Assembly: GCF_000332095.2 (NCBI RefSeq)
Contig: NZ_KI913949.1
Span: forward strand, 4,674,769-4,738,768
Direction: 5' to 3'
Length of the DNA stretch: 64,000 bases
DNA from: Leptolyngbya sp. PCC 6406
GTDB lineage: Bacteria > Cyanobacteriota > Cyanobacteriia > Phormidesmidales > Phormidesmidaceae
A model generated the notes under the pieces. The model ran no database searches. It saw nothing but the letters and a program-made list of their open reading frames with translations, and was not told where the DNA came from. Positions 33,940 to 42,079 of this stretch are shown piece by piece (the first letter of the stretch is position 1; the number at the start of each line of letters is the position of its first letter). Position numbers and translations under genes: made by a program.

Positions 33940-34455
33940 TTAGAGTCCTGAGGTGCCGGGGGCAGAGACGGTACTCTTGCCACCCCCCCACAGGGGACCA
34001 ATCACCTTGGGCTGGAGCAGAATATAGCCGCTGATTGCCACTAGGTCATCTTCGGTCAGACTGCGCATCTTTGGAAAAATGTCAGTACTCTTGAGGCTCG
34101 GGTGAAGTTGGGAAATTTCCGTCAGACCATCATAGGTCGTGGGATTTTTCAGATAGTCCACTAGGGATTCAACACTATCCCGAGGGGGCAGGGCTCCAGA
34201 TAAACTTTCCGGATCCAAGCCGACGGTGGGGTTGGTCTTGGTAATGCCAGCAACATGACAGGTAGCGCAAGCATAGTTAAACTGCTTACGGCCTCGGGCC
34301 ACTTGGTCCAGGGATAGGACGAGGGTATCGCCCTGCTCATTGAGTGGTATGGTACGGGTCGCTTCATCCAGCTCTGCGGCGATGGCGGGGCCAGCGAACC
34401 ACTGGCTAAATGTCCACACGGCGATCGCCGCCAGCCAAATGCATTTTCTAAGCAT
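33940..34455 (-). CDS. psbV: Photosystem II cytochrome c-550
   Basis: The start is the ATG with complement at 34453-34455, preceded by GAGGAG at good spacing. A 26-residue signal peptide ends in GPAIAAEL. The heme is bound by CATCH in FNYACATCHVAGITKTNP. The distal histidine is in QLHPSLKSTDIFPKM. PPRDSVESLVDYLKNPTTYDG and ILLQPKVIGPLWGGG match the conserved PsbV extrinsic subunit. It stabilises the oxygen-evolving complex on the lumenal side of photosystem II. The C-terminal STVSAPGTSGL tail is longer than usual. The gene order psbV-petE resembles the psbV-petJ arrangement seen in other cyanobacteria. Confidence 0.95.
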   Translation of the reverse strand: MLRKCIWLAAIAVWTFSQWFAGPAIAAELDEATRTIPLNEQGDTLVLSLDQVARGRKQFNYACATCHVAGITKTNPTVGLDPESLSGALPPRDSVESLVDYLKNPTTYDGLTEISQLHPSLKSTDIFPKMRSLTEDDLVAISGYILLQPKVIGPLWGGGKSTVSAPGTSGL

Positions 34456-34810
34456 GGTTCTCCTCAAGGTATTGATAGCTCGCTATCACGCAACACAGCA
34501 GCAGGCTCAAAATTCACAGCGTTAGAGGTCACAAGGGTAGGTATTGGCTAGGTCAAGCCCTAACCCATATCTAGATGCCCGCTGGCGACGCTCACGATCG
34601 CAGGATGCAGGATGAAGCCTAGGAAAACGTCATCATCCTTTCTTAACTGTGAATAAACTGTGAATATTGAGTATCCAGTAATCAATATCATGCCACCGAA
34701 TGGGGGATTCCCAAAGAGCCCACCGAGATCGCATTGGAGTTGGCAAGCTTAGGCCGAGATCGAGCCGGGATCAGGCCACCATAGGGAACAAATCGTTACA
34801 GGGGAGTTTG
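34456..34810. other. Intergenic gap upstream of psbV
   Basis: About 355 bp between accD (minus) and psbV (minus), carrying the psbV promoter. A direct repeat AACTGTGAATA occurs twice at about 34647-34670. No gene or terminator stands out. Confidence 0.5.
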
Positions 34811-35725
34811 TTACAGGGGGGCAGCAGCGGTTGGTAGGGTAGGGATACTGGTACCTCCTACCGCCGCTACGGGCTGGTGTAGACGAATGAGTTGGGCCAG
34901 GGTGGATTTGAGCTGGGTCCGGGGCACGATAGCATCAACGAAACCGTGGCTAAGCAGATACTCGGCAGTTTGGAAATCATCCGGCAGCTTTTCCCGTAGG
35001 GTTTGCTCCACCACCCGCCGTCCGGCAAAGGCAATCGTGGCCTTGGGCTCTGCGAGGATAATGTCTCCCAACATGGCAAAACTGGCGGTGACGCCGCCGG
35101 TAGTGGGGTGGGAGAGGATGGGAACGTAGAGGAGACGGGCTTGGCGATGACGTTCTAGGGCTCCGGAGATCTTAGCCATTTGCATCAGGCTCAACATTCC
35201 CTCCTGCATTCTTGCGCCCCCGGAGGCGCAGACGATGACTACGGGTAGATGGTTTTGGGTGCCCTGTTCAATCAGGCGGGTGAGGCGTTCTCCCACCACT
35301 GACCCCATGCTGCCTCCCATAAAGCGAAAGTCCATTACCCCAAGGGCCACGGGTAACCCCAAGAGTTCACCGATTCCCGTTTGTACGGCATCGGCAAGAT
35401 GGGTTTTGCTCTGGGTGTCGCGAATGCGATCACTATAGGCTTTGCGATCGCGAAATTTGAGGGGGTCCTGAGGAGTGACATGGACATCCAGAGGTTCCCA
35501 GGTCTCAGTATCAATCAGTTGGTGAATACGCTCATCACTATAGACCCGGTGATGGTGGTCGCACTCTGGACAAACAAACTGGTTGGCACGCAGATCCTTG
35601 GTATAGGTCATAACCCCGCAGGCTTCGCACTTGGTCCAGAGACCATCAGCGATTTCCCGCTCCTGCCGCTCTTGGCTAATGGGGCCATCTTTACGGCGAT
35701 TCGCGAACCAATCAAACAGGGACAT
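34811..35725 (-). CDS. accD: Acetyl-CoA carboxylase carboxyltransferase beta subunit
   Basis: The 304-residue protein has the N-terminal zinc ribbon ([11 protein letters not shown] and [11 protein letters not shown], four cysteines). Next come the crotonase-type carboxyltransferase core [21 protein letters not shown] and [15 protein letters not shown], and the acyl-CoA site [20 protein letters not shown]. It transfers carboxyl from biotin to acetyl-CoA to make malonyl-CoA for fatty acids, together with AccA. No other acc gene is in the window. Length and motifs are normal. Confidence 0.96.
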   Translation of the reverse strand: MSLFDWFANRRKDGPISQERQEREIADGLWTKCEACGVMTYTKDLRANQFVCPECDHHHRVYSDERIHQLIDTETWEPLDVHVTPQDPLKFRDRKAYSDRIRDTQSKTHLADAVQTGIGELLGLPVALGVMDFRFMGGSMGSVVGERLTRLIEQGTQNHLPVVIVCASGGARMQEGMLSLMQMAKISGALERHRQARLLYVPILSHPTTGGVTASFAMLGDIILAEPKATIAFAGRRVVEQTLREKLPDDFQTAEYLLSHGFVDAIVPRTQLKSTLAQLIRLHQPVAAVGGTSIPTLPTAAAPL

Positions 35726-35918
35726 GGGATTGCAGCCACAGCGTTACAACAGAAAGACCCCAGCGGCAGATAACGGCCTGAGCCTGGATCTCTGGATCTA
35801 ATCCTATTATCAATCCATCCGGTTCCCCCCTTCGCGACACTGGGGCCAGATTCCCAAAGTCAGGTTCCTCACATCAGAAGCTTCCTGCCCAACTAGATTC
35901 CTCACAACGGTCTCCGCT

Positions 35919-36750
35919 ATGGCTGTTCCCTCCATCAATGCCCCTAGTGCTCTCGCCACTTAGATCCAGCCGCCTCTTCAGCCAGAGCCGACGGTGCCAG
36001 AACCGGAGTCAGACAGAGTAATATTTCCCCCAGGAGATCTCGACAGCGATGAACCGCCCTTGGAAAGCGATCTACACCGAGATCAGATTGACCTGCCCAT
36101 TCGATTGTTGCGGTGGCTGTGGCAGGATCGCCAAGATCAGGATCGCCAAAATATTCATGTCTCAGGCAATGTCACGGTTTACTACAGTCCACAACAGCGC
36201 AAGTCAGAGGACTTCCGGGGACCAGATTTCTTTGTCGTGCTAGGTGCTGAAAACCGTACTCGCAAAAGTTGGGTTGTGTGGGAAGAGGGGGGAAAGTACC
36301 CCAACTTGATTATTGAACTGCTGTCTGATTCCACCGCCAAAACTGACCGCACGCTCAAAAAAGAGATCTACCAGGATATTTTCCGCACTCCCGACTATTT
36401 TTGGTTTGATCCCAGTAGCCTAGAATTCCAAGGCTTTGATCTGGTGGGTGGCCCATACCAGCCGATTCCACCCAATGCCCAAGGTTGGTTGTGGAGCCAA
36501 CAATTAAAGCTTTTTCTGGGGATCCAGGCCAAGCCGCTACGTTTTTACCCCTGAGGGAGAATGTGTACCGACCCCAGAGGAATCGGCAGCAGCATCGAGA
36601 AAATTAGTTGAAGCTGAACGCCAGCGGGCTGAAGCCGAGCACCAGCGAACCGAAACCGAGCACCACCGAGCTAAGGCCGAACGCTAACGGAATGATGGCC
36701 TAGCAGCCAAGCTTCGGGAGTTGGGCGTGGACCCAGAGACTCTCCAGTAA
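35919..36750 (+). pseudogene. Decayed Uma2 family (DUF820) nuclease-like gene
   Basis: Three lesions break one ancestral gene. An ATG at 35919 opens a frame stopped at TAG 35961, and the same frame then continues through the Uma2 core to 36554. The core includes VSGNVTVYYSPQQRKSEDFR, PDFFVVLGAENRTRKSWVVW, KYPNLIIELLSDST and FWFDPSSLEFQGF. Near 36540 a frameshift moves the coding frame by one, after which the expected VFTPEGE and the charged coiled coil (ERQRAEAEH) reappear. A further TAA at about 36684 interrupts it before KLRELGVDPETLQ and the true stop at 36748-36750. Uma2 proteins have a PD-(D/E)XK-type fold and are numerous in cyanobacteria. The core might still be translated from GTG 35994. 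Confidence 0.8.
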
Positions 36751-37199
36751 GGGATTTGCATAGAAATAAAGTCCCAGCCGTAGAGGCAATCCCTTGTGGT
36801 GGGCGGGTGACCGCTATTGGGCTGGTAGGGTGTTTTGAATTGCACGTCCCTAAATTGGTCTGGATGGGTTCCACCATCAGTCTGGTGGGCAGTTTAATAG
36901 CAAGGACTATGGCCCGAATGGCGCGGACTGTAACAGCCCTCACAATTCCTGGAGCAGAGTCATGAGCCTTTTGGTCTGGTTTGTTCTCAATACGACTGCA
37001 ACCCTTCCAGGAATTGTGGTACTCGCTTATCACCCCTGAGAGACCTCGGAGGGTGACTCCCCTAGCGCCAATATGAGGTAGCTATGCTACGAGTGATAGC
37101 ACAGATTATTTCATCTTTGATTCGGTAACCCCCACCGATTTATCCTTTCACTGCTAGGCTTTCAGATCCGCCATAGTTGCTGTCCACATCAGTGAATTC
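36751..37199. other. Intergenic region with repeat remnant and 13-bp inverted repeat
   Basis: The first 90 bp resemble parts of the rca-moaA gap (AAAGTCCCA, GGCAATCCCTTG, GGGTGACCG). Further on, CACAATTCCTGGA at about 36946 and its complement TCCAGGAATTGTG at about 37008 form a perfect inverted repeat with about 50 bp between the arms. A 25-codon ATG frame (about 36962-37039) lies across the second arm and encodes a hydrophobic peptide. It matches no small photosynthesis protein I know. It is probably non-coding. Confidence 0.4.
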
Positions 37200-37265
37200 T
37201 TGGGACTGTGGTCAGTCAAAAGCTACGCAACTTCCTCAAGACATCTATCTGGGTATCTACAGAGA

Positions 37266-38360
37266 ATGAGTATTCTTACCTCACAGGTAGCATCTTCCGA
37301 ATATCAGGCAATCGCAGATGATGCCCTCAAGGATGAAGATAACGGCATTTGGTTGGCCTGCCTGCCCGCCACGATGCACCACGATTGGTTTCAACGCTTT
37401 CACTGGATTCGCTGGTTAGATCGTTTGGCCGAACAGGACAATATTGTTTTGCCGGGAGGAGGCCAGTTCTTGGCGTTCCAGGCAGCTTGGCAGCGTCTAT
37501 TGGAAACGGGGGAGTTGGATATTACGCCATCCCTACCCTCGGTGTTACGAGAGGTTTACCAGGCATGGTTTGCCGAAGGACACCCGGATCAGCACCAAGC
37601 GGAGATCATTGCCTGGAATGACTATGTAGAAGCGATTGTTGAATATCATCGGCCCCATCTCACCCTACAGACCCTGGCAGACTACGAGCAGATGCTGGAT
37701 CGCTTGGCGGGCTCTTGCTTCCAGGTTTTACCCCACCTAGAGCCCCAGCAACGGACGATTGCCCGTCATTTTGGTGTGGTGGATCAGTTTTACAACACCC
37801 TGCGGGATCTCTATGAGGATGCACGCCAGGGGGTCTGTTACTTTCCCCAAGAGGTTCTCAATGAATTTGGGGTGACGACCGCCGAGATCTTGGACTTTAG
37901 CTGCTTTGAGAATCCGGGCTATGGTCCGCTGATGCAATTTTGGCTCCAAGACTATCTGCCCGAACTGCGACGGCGGACGCTGCCGTTTTTGCAATCAGAG
38001 CCGATGCCAATGGATTGGCAGGCATTGATCCTGTGGTTTATCCATCGCTATCGCCGCATTGATGGGGTGATGGCGAGTTGCCACGATAACTTTGTGGATT
38101 TTGCCCCAGCTTACTGGGAAACCGTACAGCGGGATCTCCGCCGCCAGCAAACCTTGGGATGCCATTCCTTCCGGCAATGGTATCAGCGGCTTTATCATCC
38201 CCAGCATATTGCGGACTTTATCGGGGTCAACCTTGAGGATCTAACGGCTACGATGCCTACAGGCTATGGCCTACTCCATGCCCCACGTACCATCCGTCCT
38301 ATTCCTGCCAAATCCTTGCGTCCTCGATTCCGCTGTCACTCCTTGCCGCTATATCCCTAA
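37266..38360 (+). CDS. Squalene/phytoene synthase-like protein, atypical
   Basis: The likely start is ATG 37266, giving 364 residues. The middle contains the second aspartate motif of the head-to-head prenyl synthases in normal context: DQFYNTLRDLYEDARQGVCY followed by FPQEVLNEFGV, matching the ILRD-x-x-ED-x-x-x-G-x-YLP pattern. I cannot find the first aspartate motif (D-x-x-x-D) at its usual position near the N-terminus, where YEQMLDRLAGSCF stands instead. The last 40 residues are Pro/Arg-rich. Active family members join two prenyl diphosphates into squalene or phytoene. With one metal site missing, this one may be inactive or have another reaction. No carotenoid or hopanoid genes are next to it. 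Confidence 0.62.
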   Translation: MSILTSQVASSEYQAIADDALKDEDNGIWLACLPATMHHDWFQRFHWIRWLDRLAEQDNIVLPGGGQFLAFQAAWQRLLETGELDITPSLPSVLREVYQAWFAEGHPDQHQAEIIAWNDYVEAIVEYHRPHLTLQTLADYEQMLDRLAGSCFQVLPHLEPQQRTIARHFGVVDQFYNTLRDLYEDARQGVCYFPQEVLNEFGVTTAEILDFSCFENPGYGPLMQFWLQDYLPELRRRTLPFLQSEPMPMDWQALILWFIHRYRRIDGVMASCHDNFVDFAPAYWETVQRDLRRQQTLGCHSFRQWYQRLYHPQHIADFIGVNLEDLTATMPTGYGLLHAPRTIRPIPAKSLRPRFRCHSLPLYP

Positions 38361-38493
38361 CCCCTACTGCCTCCAGCATCGATCCCGCCTGCCCATCCTT
38401 AAGGAGTCAGCGTTGCCCCACCATTGGGTTTCTCTACCCAATGGTGGGCCAAGGTAGGTAGGATATCGGTATCCTGCTTGGGCTGTTGATCCT

Positions 38494-39351
38494 ATGCCTG
38501 ACTCTGCTGATATTTCTCTGTGCCACCGTGACCTCAGCGATCGTCTGGTAATTGATATGGCCACCACCGAGGCGGTGGGTCGGGTGGCCCATATGGTGGT
38601 GGATGTCAAAGCTCATCAGGTCGAGGGCTTAGTCTGCAATGCTGGATTTCTGAGTCCATCCCAGCCTATCCCTTGGGTGCAGATCGAGTCTATTGGCTTA
38701 GACAGCATTGTGGTTCGTCTTGGTAACCAGGCTATTTCTGAAAAGTTTGATGCGGCACTGCCCCTAGAGGGGCAGGAAATCTGGACTGATGTGGGGAATC
38801 GGGTCGGGCGGCTAGTGGACTATTGCTTTGATGGCCAAACGGGGGCCATCACCCAATATCTATTCACGGCTCCAGGCTGGCAAGGGCTGACGGATGGGGT
38901 CTATCTGTTTACCCCGGATGCCGTTGTGAGTGCGGGACGTAAACGCATGATGGTGCGTCATACGGCGTTGATCAATGCGCCCCAATATCGGAGTGGGCTC
39001 CCCGATCGCGCTGCTGAGTTCTGGCAGGAGGATGCGAGCCAGACCCGTCAAGATGTGCAGGCCGTGCTCAACAGTACCCAAGATTTGGCGGGGCAAGTCC
39101 AGTCCCAAGCCCAAAAGTTAGGAGATGAGGCGCGATCGCGGTTTGGCCAACTTCTAGGGCAAGTCAAGCAACGGACAAAAAAGGTCCGTACTCAGGTCAA
39201 CGATCGCGTTGCGGATGTGGCAGCGAACATCCAGGACCAGCGCGATCGCAAAGCTGGAGATAAGCTCCCTGGTACCACCATCGACGTGGACTCTGAGGCG
39301 ATTTGGCCCGAAGGTGATGAGAGTCCCCCTGAGCAGCCCCCACAATCCTAA
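38494..39351 (+). CDS. PRC-barrel domain protein
   Basis: The 285-residue protein has a duplicated PRC-barrel. The first is at about residues 12-85 (LVIDMATTEAVGRVAHMVVD to IPWVQIESIG), the second at about 90-165 (GQEIWTDVGNRVGRLVDYCF to YLFTPDAVVSAG). A highly charged, helical C-terminus follows (QSQAQKLGDEARSRFGQLL, QVKQRTKKVRTQVNDRVADV) and an acidic proline-rich end. PRC-barrels adapt to RNA or to photosynthetic complexes, and small PRC-barrel proteins are common in cyanobacteria. No target is known. It is monocistronic and ends before a bidirectional terminator. Confidence 0.88.
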   Translation: MPDSADISLCHRDLSDRLVIDMATTEAVGRVAHMVVDVKAHQVEGLVCNAGFLSPSQPIPWVQIESIGLDSIVVRLGNQAISEKFDAALPLEGQEIWTDVGNRVGRLVDYCFDGQTGAITQYLFTAPGWQGLTDGVYLFTPDAVVSAGRKRMMVRHTALINAPQYRSGLPDRAAEFWQEDASQTRQDVQAVLNSTQDLAGQVQSQAQKLGDEARSRFGQLLGQVKQRTKKVRTQVNDRVADVAANIQDQRDRKAGDKLPGTTIDVDSEAIWPEGDESPPEQPPQS

Positions 39352-39368
39352 AGTCATTGAAACAAAAA

Positions 39369-39394
39369 ATCCCTCGTTGGGGCCAACGAGGGAT
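39369..39394 (-). terminator. Terminator between convergent genes
   Basis: ATCCCTCGTTGG pairs with CCAACGAGGGAT with a tiny loop. Read on the minus strand the stem is followed at once by TTTTTTG, giving a strong intrinsic terminator for the PEP-CTERM gene about 130 bp downstream of its stop. On the plus strand a weaker T-run (ATTTTT) follows about 9 bp later, so it probably also serves the PRC-barrel gene. Confidence 0.88.
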
Positions 39395-39419
39395 GAAGCG
39401 AGATTTTTCAAGCTAAATC

Positions 39420-39465
39420 AGTGGCCCTCTAGGTTAGGACAAGGGGCTTAAGCCCCTTGTTCGTT
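39420..39465 (+). repeat. Dispersed repeat R-b, copy 3
   Basis: It begins AGTGGCCCTCTAGGTTAGGA and contains AAGGGGCTTAAGCCCCTT at 39441-39458. It agrees with 10811-10855 except at a few bases. It sits between the terminator and the end of the PEP-CTERM gene, and may assist termination. Confidence 0.78.
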
Positions 39466-39524
39466 CCAGACTTTGAACCGTCCTAACGGTAGTGACTCCT
39501 GCTATAAATCAGACAGGGTTAGTG

Positions 39525-40367
39525 CTAAGCCACGGACTTGCGCTTGCTGGCCACCAACATGCCACCCAGAGCCACCAGCCCGAGCACAGCGGTAGGCTCA
39601 GGAACAGCCTCGGGGGGAGGCAGAGTACCCCGGAAAGACACCTCGTAGTTGCCGTTATGGGATACGCCGTCGTTTTCCTCCACAAGACCAGAGGCCGTAG
39701 CGCTGAAGCTCCAGAGATATTGGGCAGGCTCATCCCCATAGAGCACTTTCACAATTTCGCTGGCCTGAATATTCGGGTTAAGAAAGCTCCATAGGCTGCT
39801 GGGCAGAATGTTCTTGATGCGATTATGGGCATTCAGGTGCCCCGCTAAACCAATGGTGACCTCCCCGGTGGTGTCATCTTGATTGACGTAGGAAATATTG
39901 GGGTCACTGAAAGTCTGGGGTCCCCCCATAGACTTAAACTGTGAATATAGATTTCCATACCCAGCCTGAGCAGCTAGGAACTTCCCTGTGCTGTTCAGAG
40001 CAACATCCAAGAATTCGGTGAACCAACCGACCCCAAACACGTCCCAATCAGCTGCGGTGAGGCTGCTGAGGGTAATGCTGGTGCCATTCAAGTTGCCGCT
40101 GAGGGTTGTGGGGGTAGAAAAATTAGCCCCAGGCTTCTCGCTACTGGCAAAGAGCTCGATATTGCCTCCAGGACTGCCAGCATCTCCCGCTAGGATTGAA
40201 TCCAGGGAAGCTCCGGGATTCGCAAAGGTATAGACGCCATCGGAATCGTAGAGAATGACATCATTGGCTCCCCCTAGGGTGGGGTTCGTGATGCTGGCAG
40301 CCATTGCTGGGGCAGCAAAAAAACCTGTCAGTAAGGACGCGCCAAGGGCGAGGTTCGCGAATTTCAT
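39525..40367 (-). CDS. PEP-CTERM sorting domain exported protein
   Basis: The 280-residue protein has a signal peptide (basic start, then LALGASLLTGFFAAPAMA, cleaved after AMAAS). It ends in the PEP-CTERM tripartite signal: VPEP at about 258-261, a hydrophobic stretch (AVLGLVALGGMLVA) and a basic end (SKRKS). This signal is recognised by exosortase, which attaches the protein to the outer surface or matrix. The middle is a secreted beta-rich domain (LYDSDGVYTFANPGASLDSI) that I recognise as generic for this group but cannot assign. No exosortase gene is in the window. Confidence 0.9.
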   Translation of the reverse strand: MKFANLALGASLLTGFFAAPAMAASITNPTLGGANDVILYDSDGVYTFANPGASLDSILAGDAGSPGGNIELFASSEKPGANFSTPTTLSGNLNGTSITLSSLTAADWDVFGVGWFTEFLDVALNSTGKFLAAQAGYGNLYSQFKSMGGPQTFSDPNISYVNQDDTTGEVTIGLAGHLNAHNRIKNILPSSLWSFLNPNIQASEIVKVLYGDEPAQYLWSFSATASGLVEENDGVSHNGNYEVSFRGTLPPPEAVPEPTAVLGLVALGGMLVASKRKSVA

Positions 40368-40723
40368 AGCGGTTTCGAGGTGAGTGCGGATTAGTAAGGG
40401 TCGGCGTCCCCCTTCACGAGGACAGACTTAGCGAAGAAAAAACGCAACTCGTTTATCTTGCTTGGCCTGTATCAATAGTGGCTACTGACCCTAGGGCTGC
40501 CAAGGCTAAATCCAAATCTTTCATACGGCCCTAATAAAAGGCTAGCCATTATGAAGGCTAGCTATTCAAGCTATTAAAGAAAATTGGTGGGCGCTCTATA
40601 TAGGTAGAAAAAACGCTAAATAATCCGTAGGTTTACACAACTGCCCTCTACCCTAAGGTCGTATTTTTACGCTGTTAGATCTGGGTTAGGTCTTGGATAC
40701 ATCCCTCCCCCCTCCCCAAAGGG
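40368..40723. other. Intergenic gap upstream of the PEP-CTERM gene
   Basis: About 355 bp, AT-richer than its surroundings, probably with the promoter of the PEP-CTERM gene. AAGGCTAGC occurs twice (about 40537 and 40554) flanking CATTATG. No gene or terminator is clear. Confidence 0.5.
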
Positions 40724-40858
40724 TCAAGTCGTATCAGTACGCCCACGGTAGAGACGCAGTATCGCATTTCGCACTGCCCGAGCAGCAGCTACCGTCGGAT
40801 CTTGGCCATGCTGGTCTACCCCCATGCCCATCTCGATCATGAAGCGTTGGCGGGCCAT
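40724..40858 (-). pseudogene. Truncated Lin0512 family gene
   Basis: The 44-residue frame begins MARQRFMIEMGMGVDQHGQD and continues PTVAAARAVRNAI, the N-terminal third of the Lin0512 family. The family otherwise continues for a further 70-80 residues. Here the frame departs after NAILRLYRGR and reaches a stop. I see no continuation of the family in any frame towards 40600, so it appears to have lost its C-terminus. Members have no known function. It lies 17 bp downstream of the membrane protein gene at 40876-41388, so it may be transcribed with it. Confidence 0.68.
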
Positions 40859-40875
40859 AGTTTAGGTTTCCTGGG

Positions 40876-41388
40876 CTAGGTTTCCTGGGCTTGGTAGCCC
40901 TGAAGGTTCTCGGGGCGAAAGCGGCGTACAATCGGCGTCGCCTGACGAATCTGGGCCTCAGTCCCCTGCACCACTACCAAGTACTTGCCCGCACTAAGAC
41001 GATTACGGTAGGAGAGGGCATCGCCACTACCGGAAGCCAGCCCAACCCCACCACCCACAAAGAAGGCTCCCATAGCACCAGAGCCGGCCCCGAGCAGCCC
41101 TCCAATCACCTGATTACCAAGGGTTCCTGCCCAGGGAAAGGTATCTAGTCCGGTGATGGCATTAAAGCTTAGGCCCGCCACAAACCCAAAGGGCACTAGC
41201 CACACCAGCATCCGCCGTACTTGTTTCCAGGCTTCGTCAGCGGGATCGTTCAGTCCATACTCATCTGCACTTTTGTAGCCCTTGCCTAGGATTGCTACTG
41301 TCTCCATGGCAAAGGATTCTGCTTCTAGGGCGGAGTAGGCGGCTTCGGCTTGGATGCGATCGCTGAGGACGGCAACAAGATAATTCAT
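40876..41388 (-). CDS. Membrane protein with glycine-rich central segment
   Basis: From the ATG with complement at 41386-41388 the protein has 170 residues. The start, YLVAVLSDRIQAEAAYSALEAESF, has the character of a ferredoxin-like or general stress protein 17M-like head. The central part is membrane-spanning: MLVWLVPFGFVAGLSFNAI and a glycine-zipper stretch, QVIGGLLGAGSGAMGAFFVG. The end returns to a soluble strand (GKYLVVVQGTEAQIRQATPI). The layout is that of cyanobacterial heat-shock or general stress membrane proteins with a soluble sandwich. The exact family is unsure. Confidence 0.75.
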   Translation of the reverse strand: MNYLVAVLSDRIQAEAAYSALEAESFAMETVAILGKGYKSADEYGLNDPADEAWKQVRRMLVWLVPFGFVAGLSFNAITGLDTFPWAGTLGNQVIGGLLGAGSGAMGAFFVGGGVGLASGSGDALSYRNRLSAGKYLVVVQGTEAQIRQATPIVRRFRPENLQGYQAQET

Positions 41389-41759
41389 GGGGCTAACCCT
41401 GGGGATTCGGTGCAAGCTAAGGTTCTGCCTTGCCTCAGCACCGCAATGCGCTTCAGGAAGGCGACCTAACCCAGTTCATTATTGCGTGTCTGGGTCCATC
41501 CGTGATCTCCCAGATGGGCGGTCAGCCCGACCCTGTTCAGGGGTGACTGAGGGCAATCTTAGGAGGTGGCTCGGACTGGATCCTAATAAGAAAGATTATG
41601 AGCAGGTTGCCTGAAGGTTATGAAAAGATTATCGATTCGCCCCAGGGATCGAAGTTTACCTCTATAGTGATCTGACAAGAATCGGCTGGGAGGGGTTATC
41701 CCTCGTCCCGGAAGGTTTTTGCTGCAAAAAAGTACGAAATCAAATTGGGAGATAGAAAT

Positions 41760-41978
41760 ATGCGTTGGACCATGACTTGGAAACCCGTTGCTTTTTTGGT
41801 GATGCTGGGCTTAACAGCCACCTTGGCCGCCTGTGGCGGTAGTGACACCGAAACCACTGAACCTGCTGATGTGGACGCAATAGAGGAACCGGCTGAAGGC
41901 GAAGCGGTTGAAGGCGAGGAGGCCGAAGGTGAAGCGGTTGAAGGCGAGGAGACCGAAGGTGAAGGTACTCCCGAGTAA
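41760..41978 (+). CDS. Small acidic lipoprotein
   Basis: From ATG 41760 the product has 72 residues. The lipobox TATLAAC ends an ordinary lipoprotein signal, so the mature protein would start at a lipidated cysteine, CGGSDTETTEP. The rest is nearly all Glu, Gly, Ala and Val in a repeated GEAVEGEE(A/T)EGE unit encoded by an imperfect 36-bp tandem repeat (about 41897-41962). It has no stable fold to predict and a very low pI. Such acidic surface tails may bind cations. The start at 41745 (TTG) is less likely. Convergent with the WG-repeat gene. Confidence 0.72.
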   Translation: MRWTMTWKPVAFLVMLGLTATLAACGGSDTETTEPADVDAIEEPAEGEAVEGEEAEGEAVEGEETEGEGTPE

Positions 41979-42079
41979 GCTCACTATAATTGTCCACACG
42001 CCCTAGCGCCCCTGCCAATAGTGCTGGGGGATAGTAGGGTGCTTTGGGTCTTATTGGGCGGGGCGTGACGGGTTGGCGT

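Noticed and set aside
36671-37033. A 120-residue minus-strand frame antisense to the Uma2 remnant's downstream gap
   Set aside because: No recognisable domain, no signal peptide, and it crosses an inverted repeat and repeat remnants.
36962-37039. A 25-codon hydrophobic frame as a small photosynthesis subunit
   Set aside because: Compared from memory with PsbX, PsbM, Psb30, PetN, PetL and PsaM; the sequence fits none and is shorter than all.
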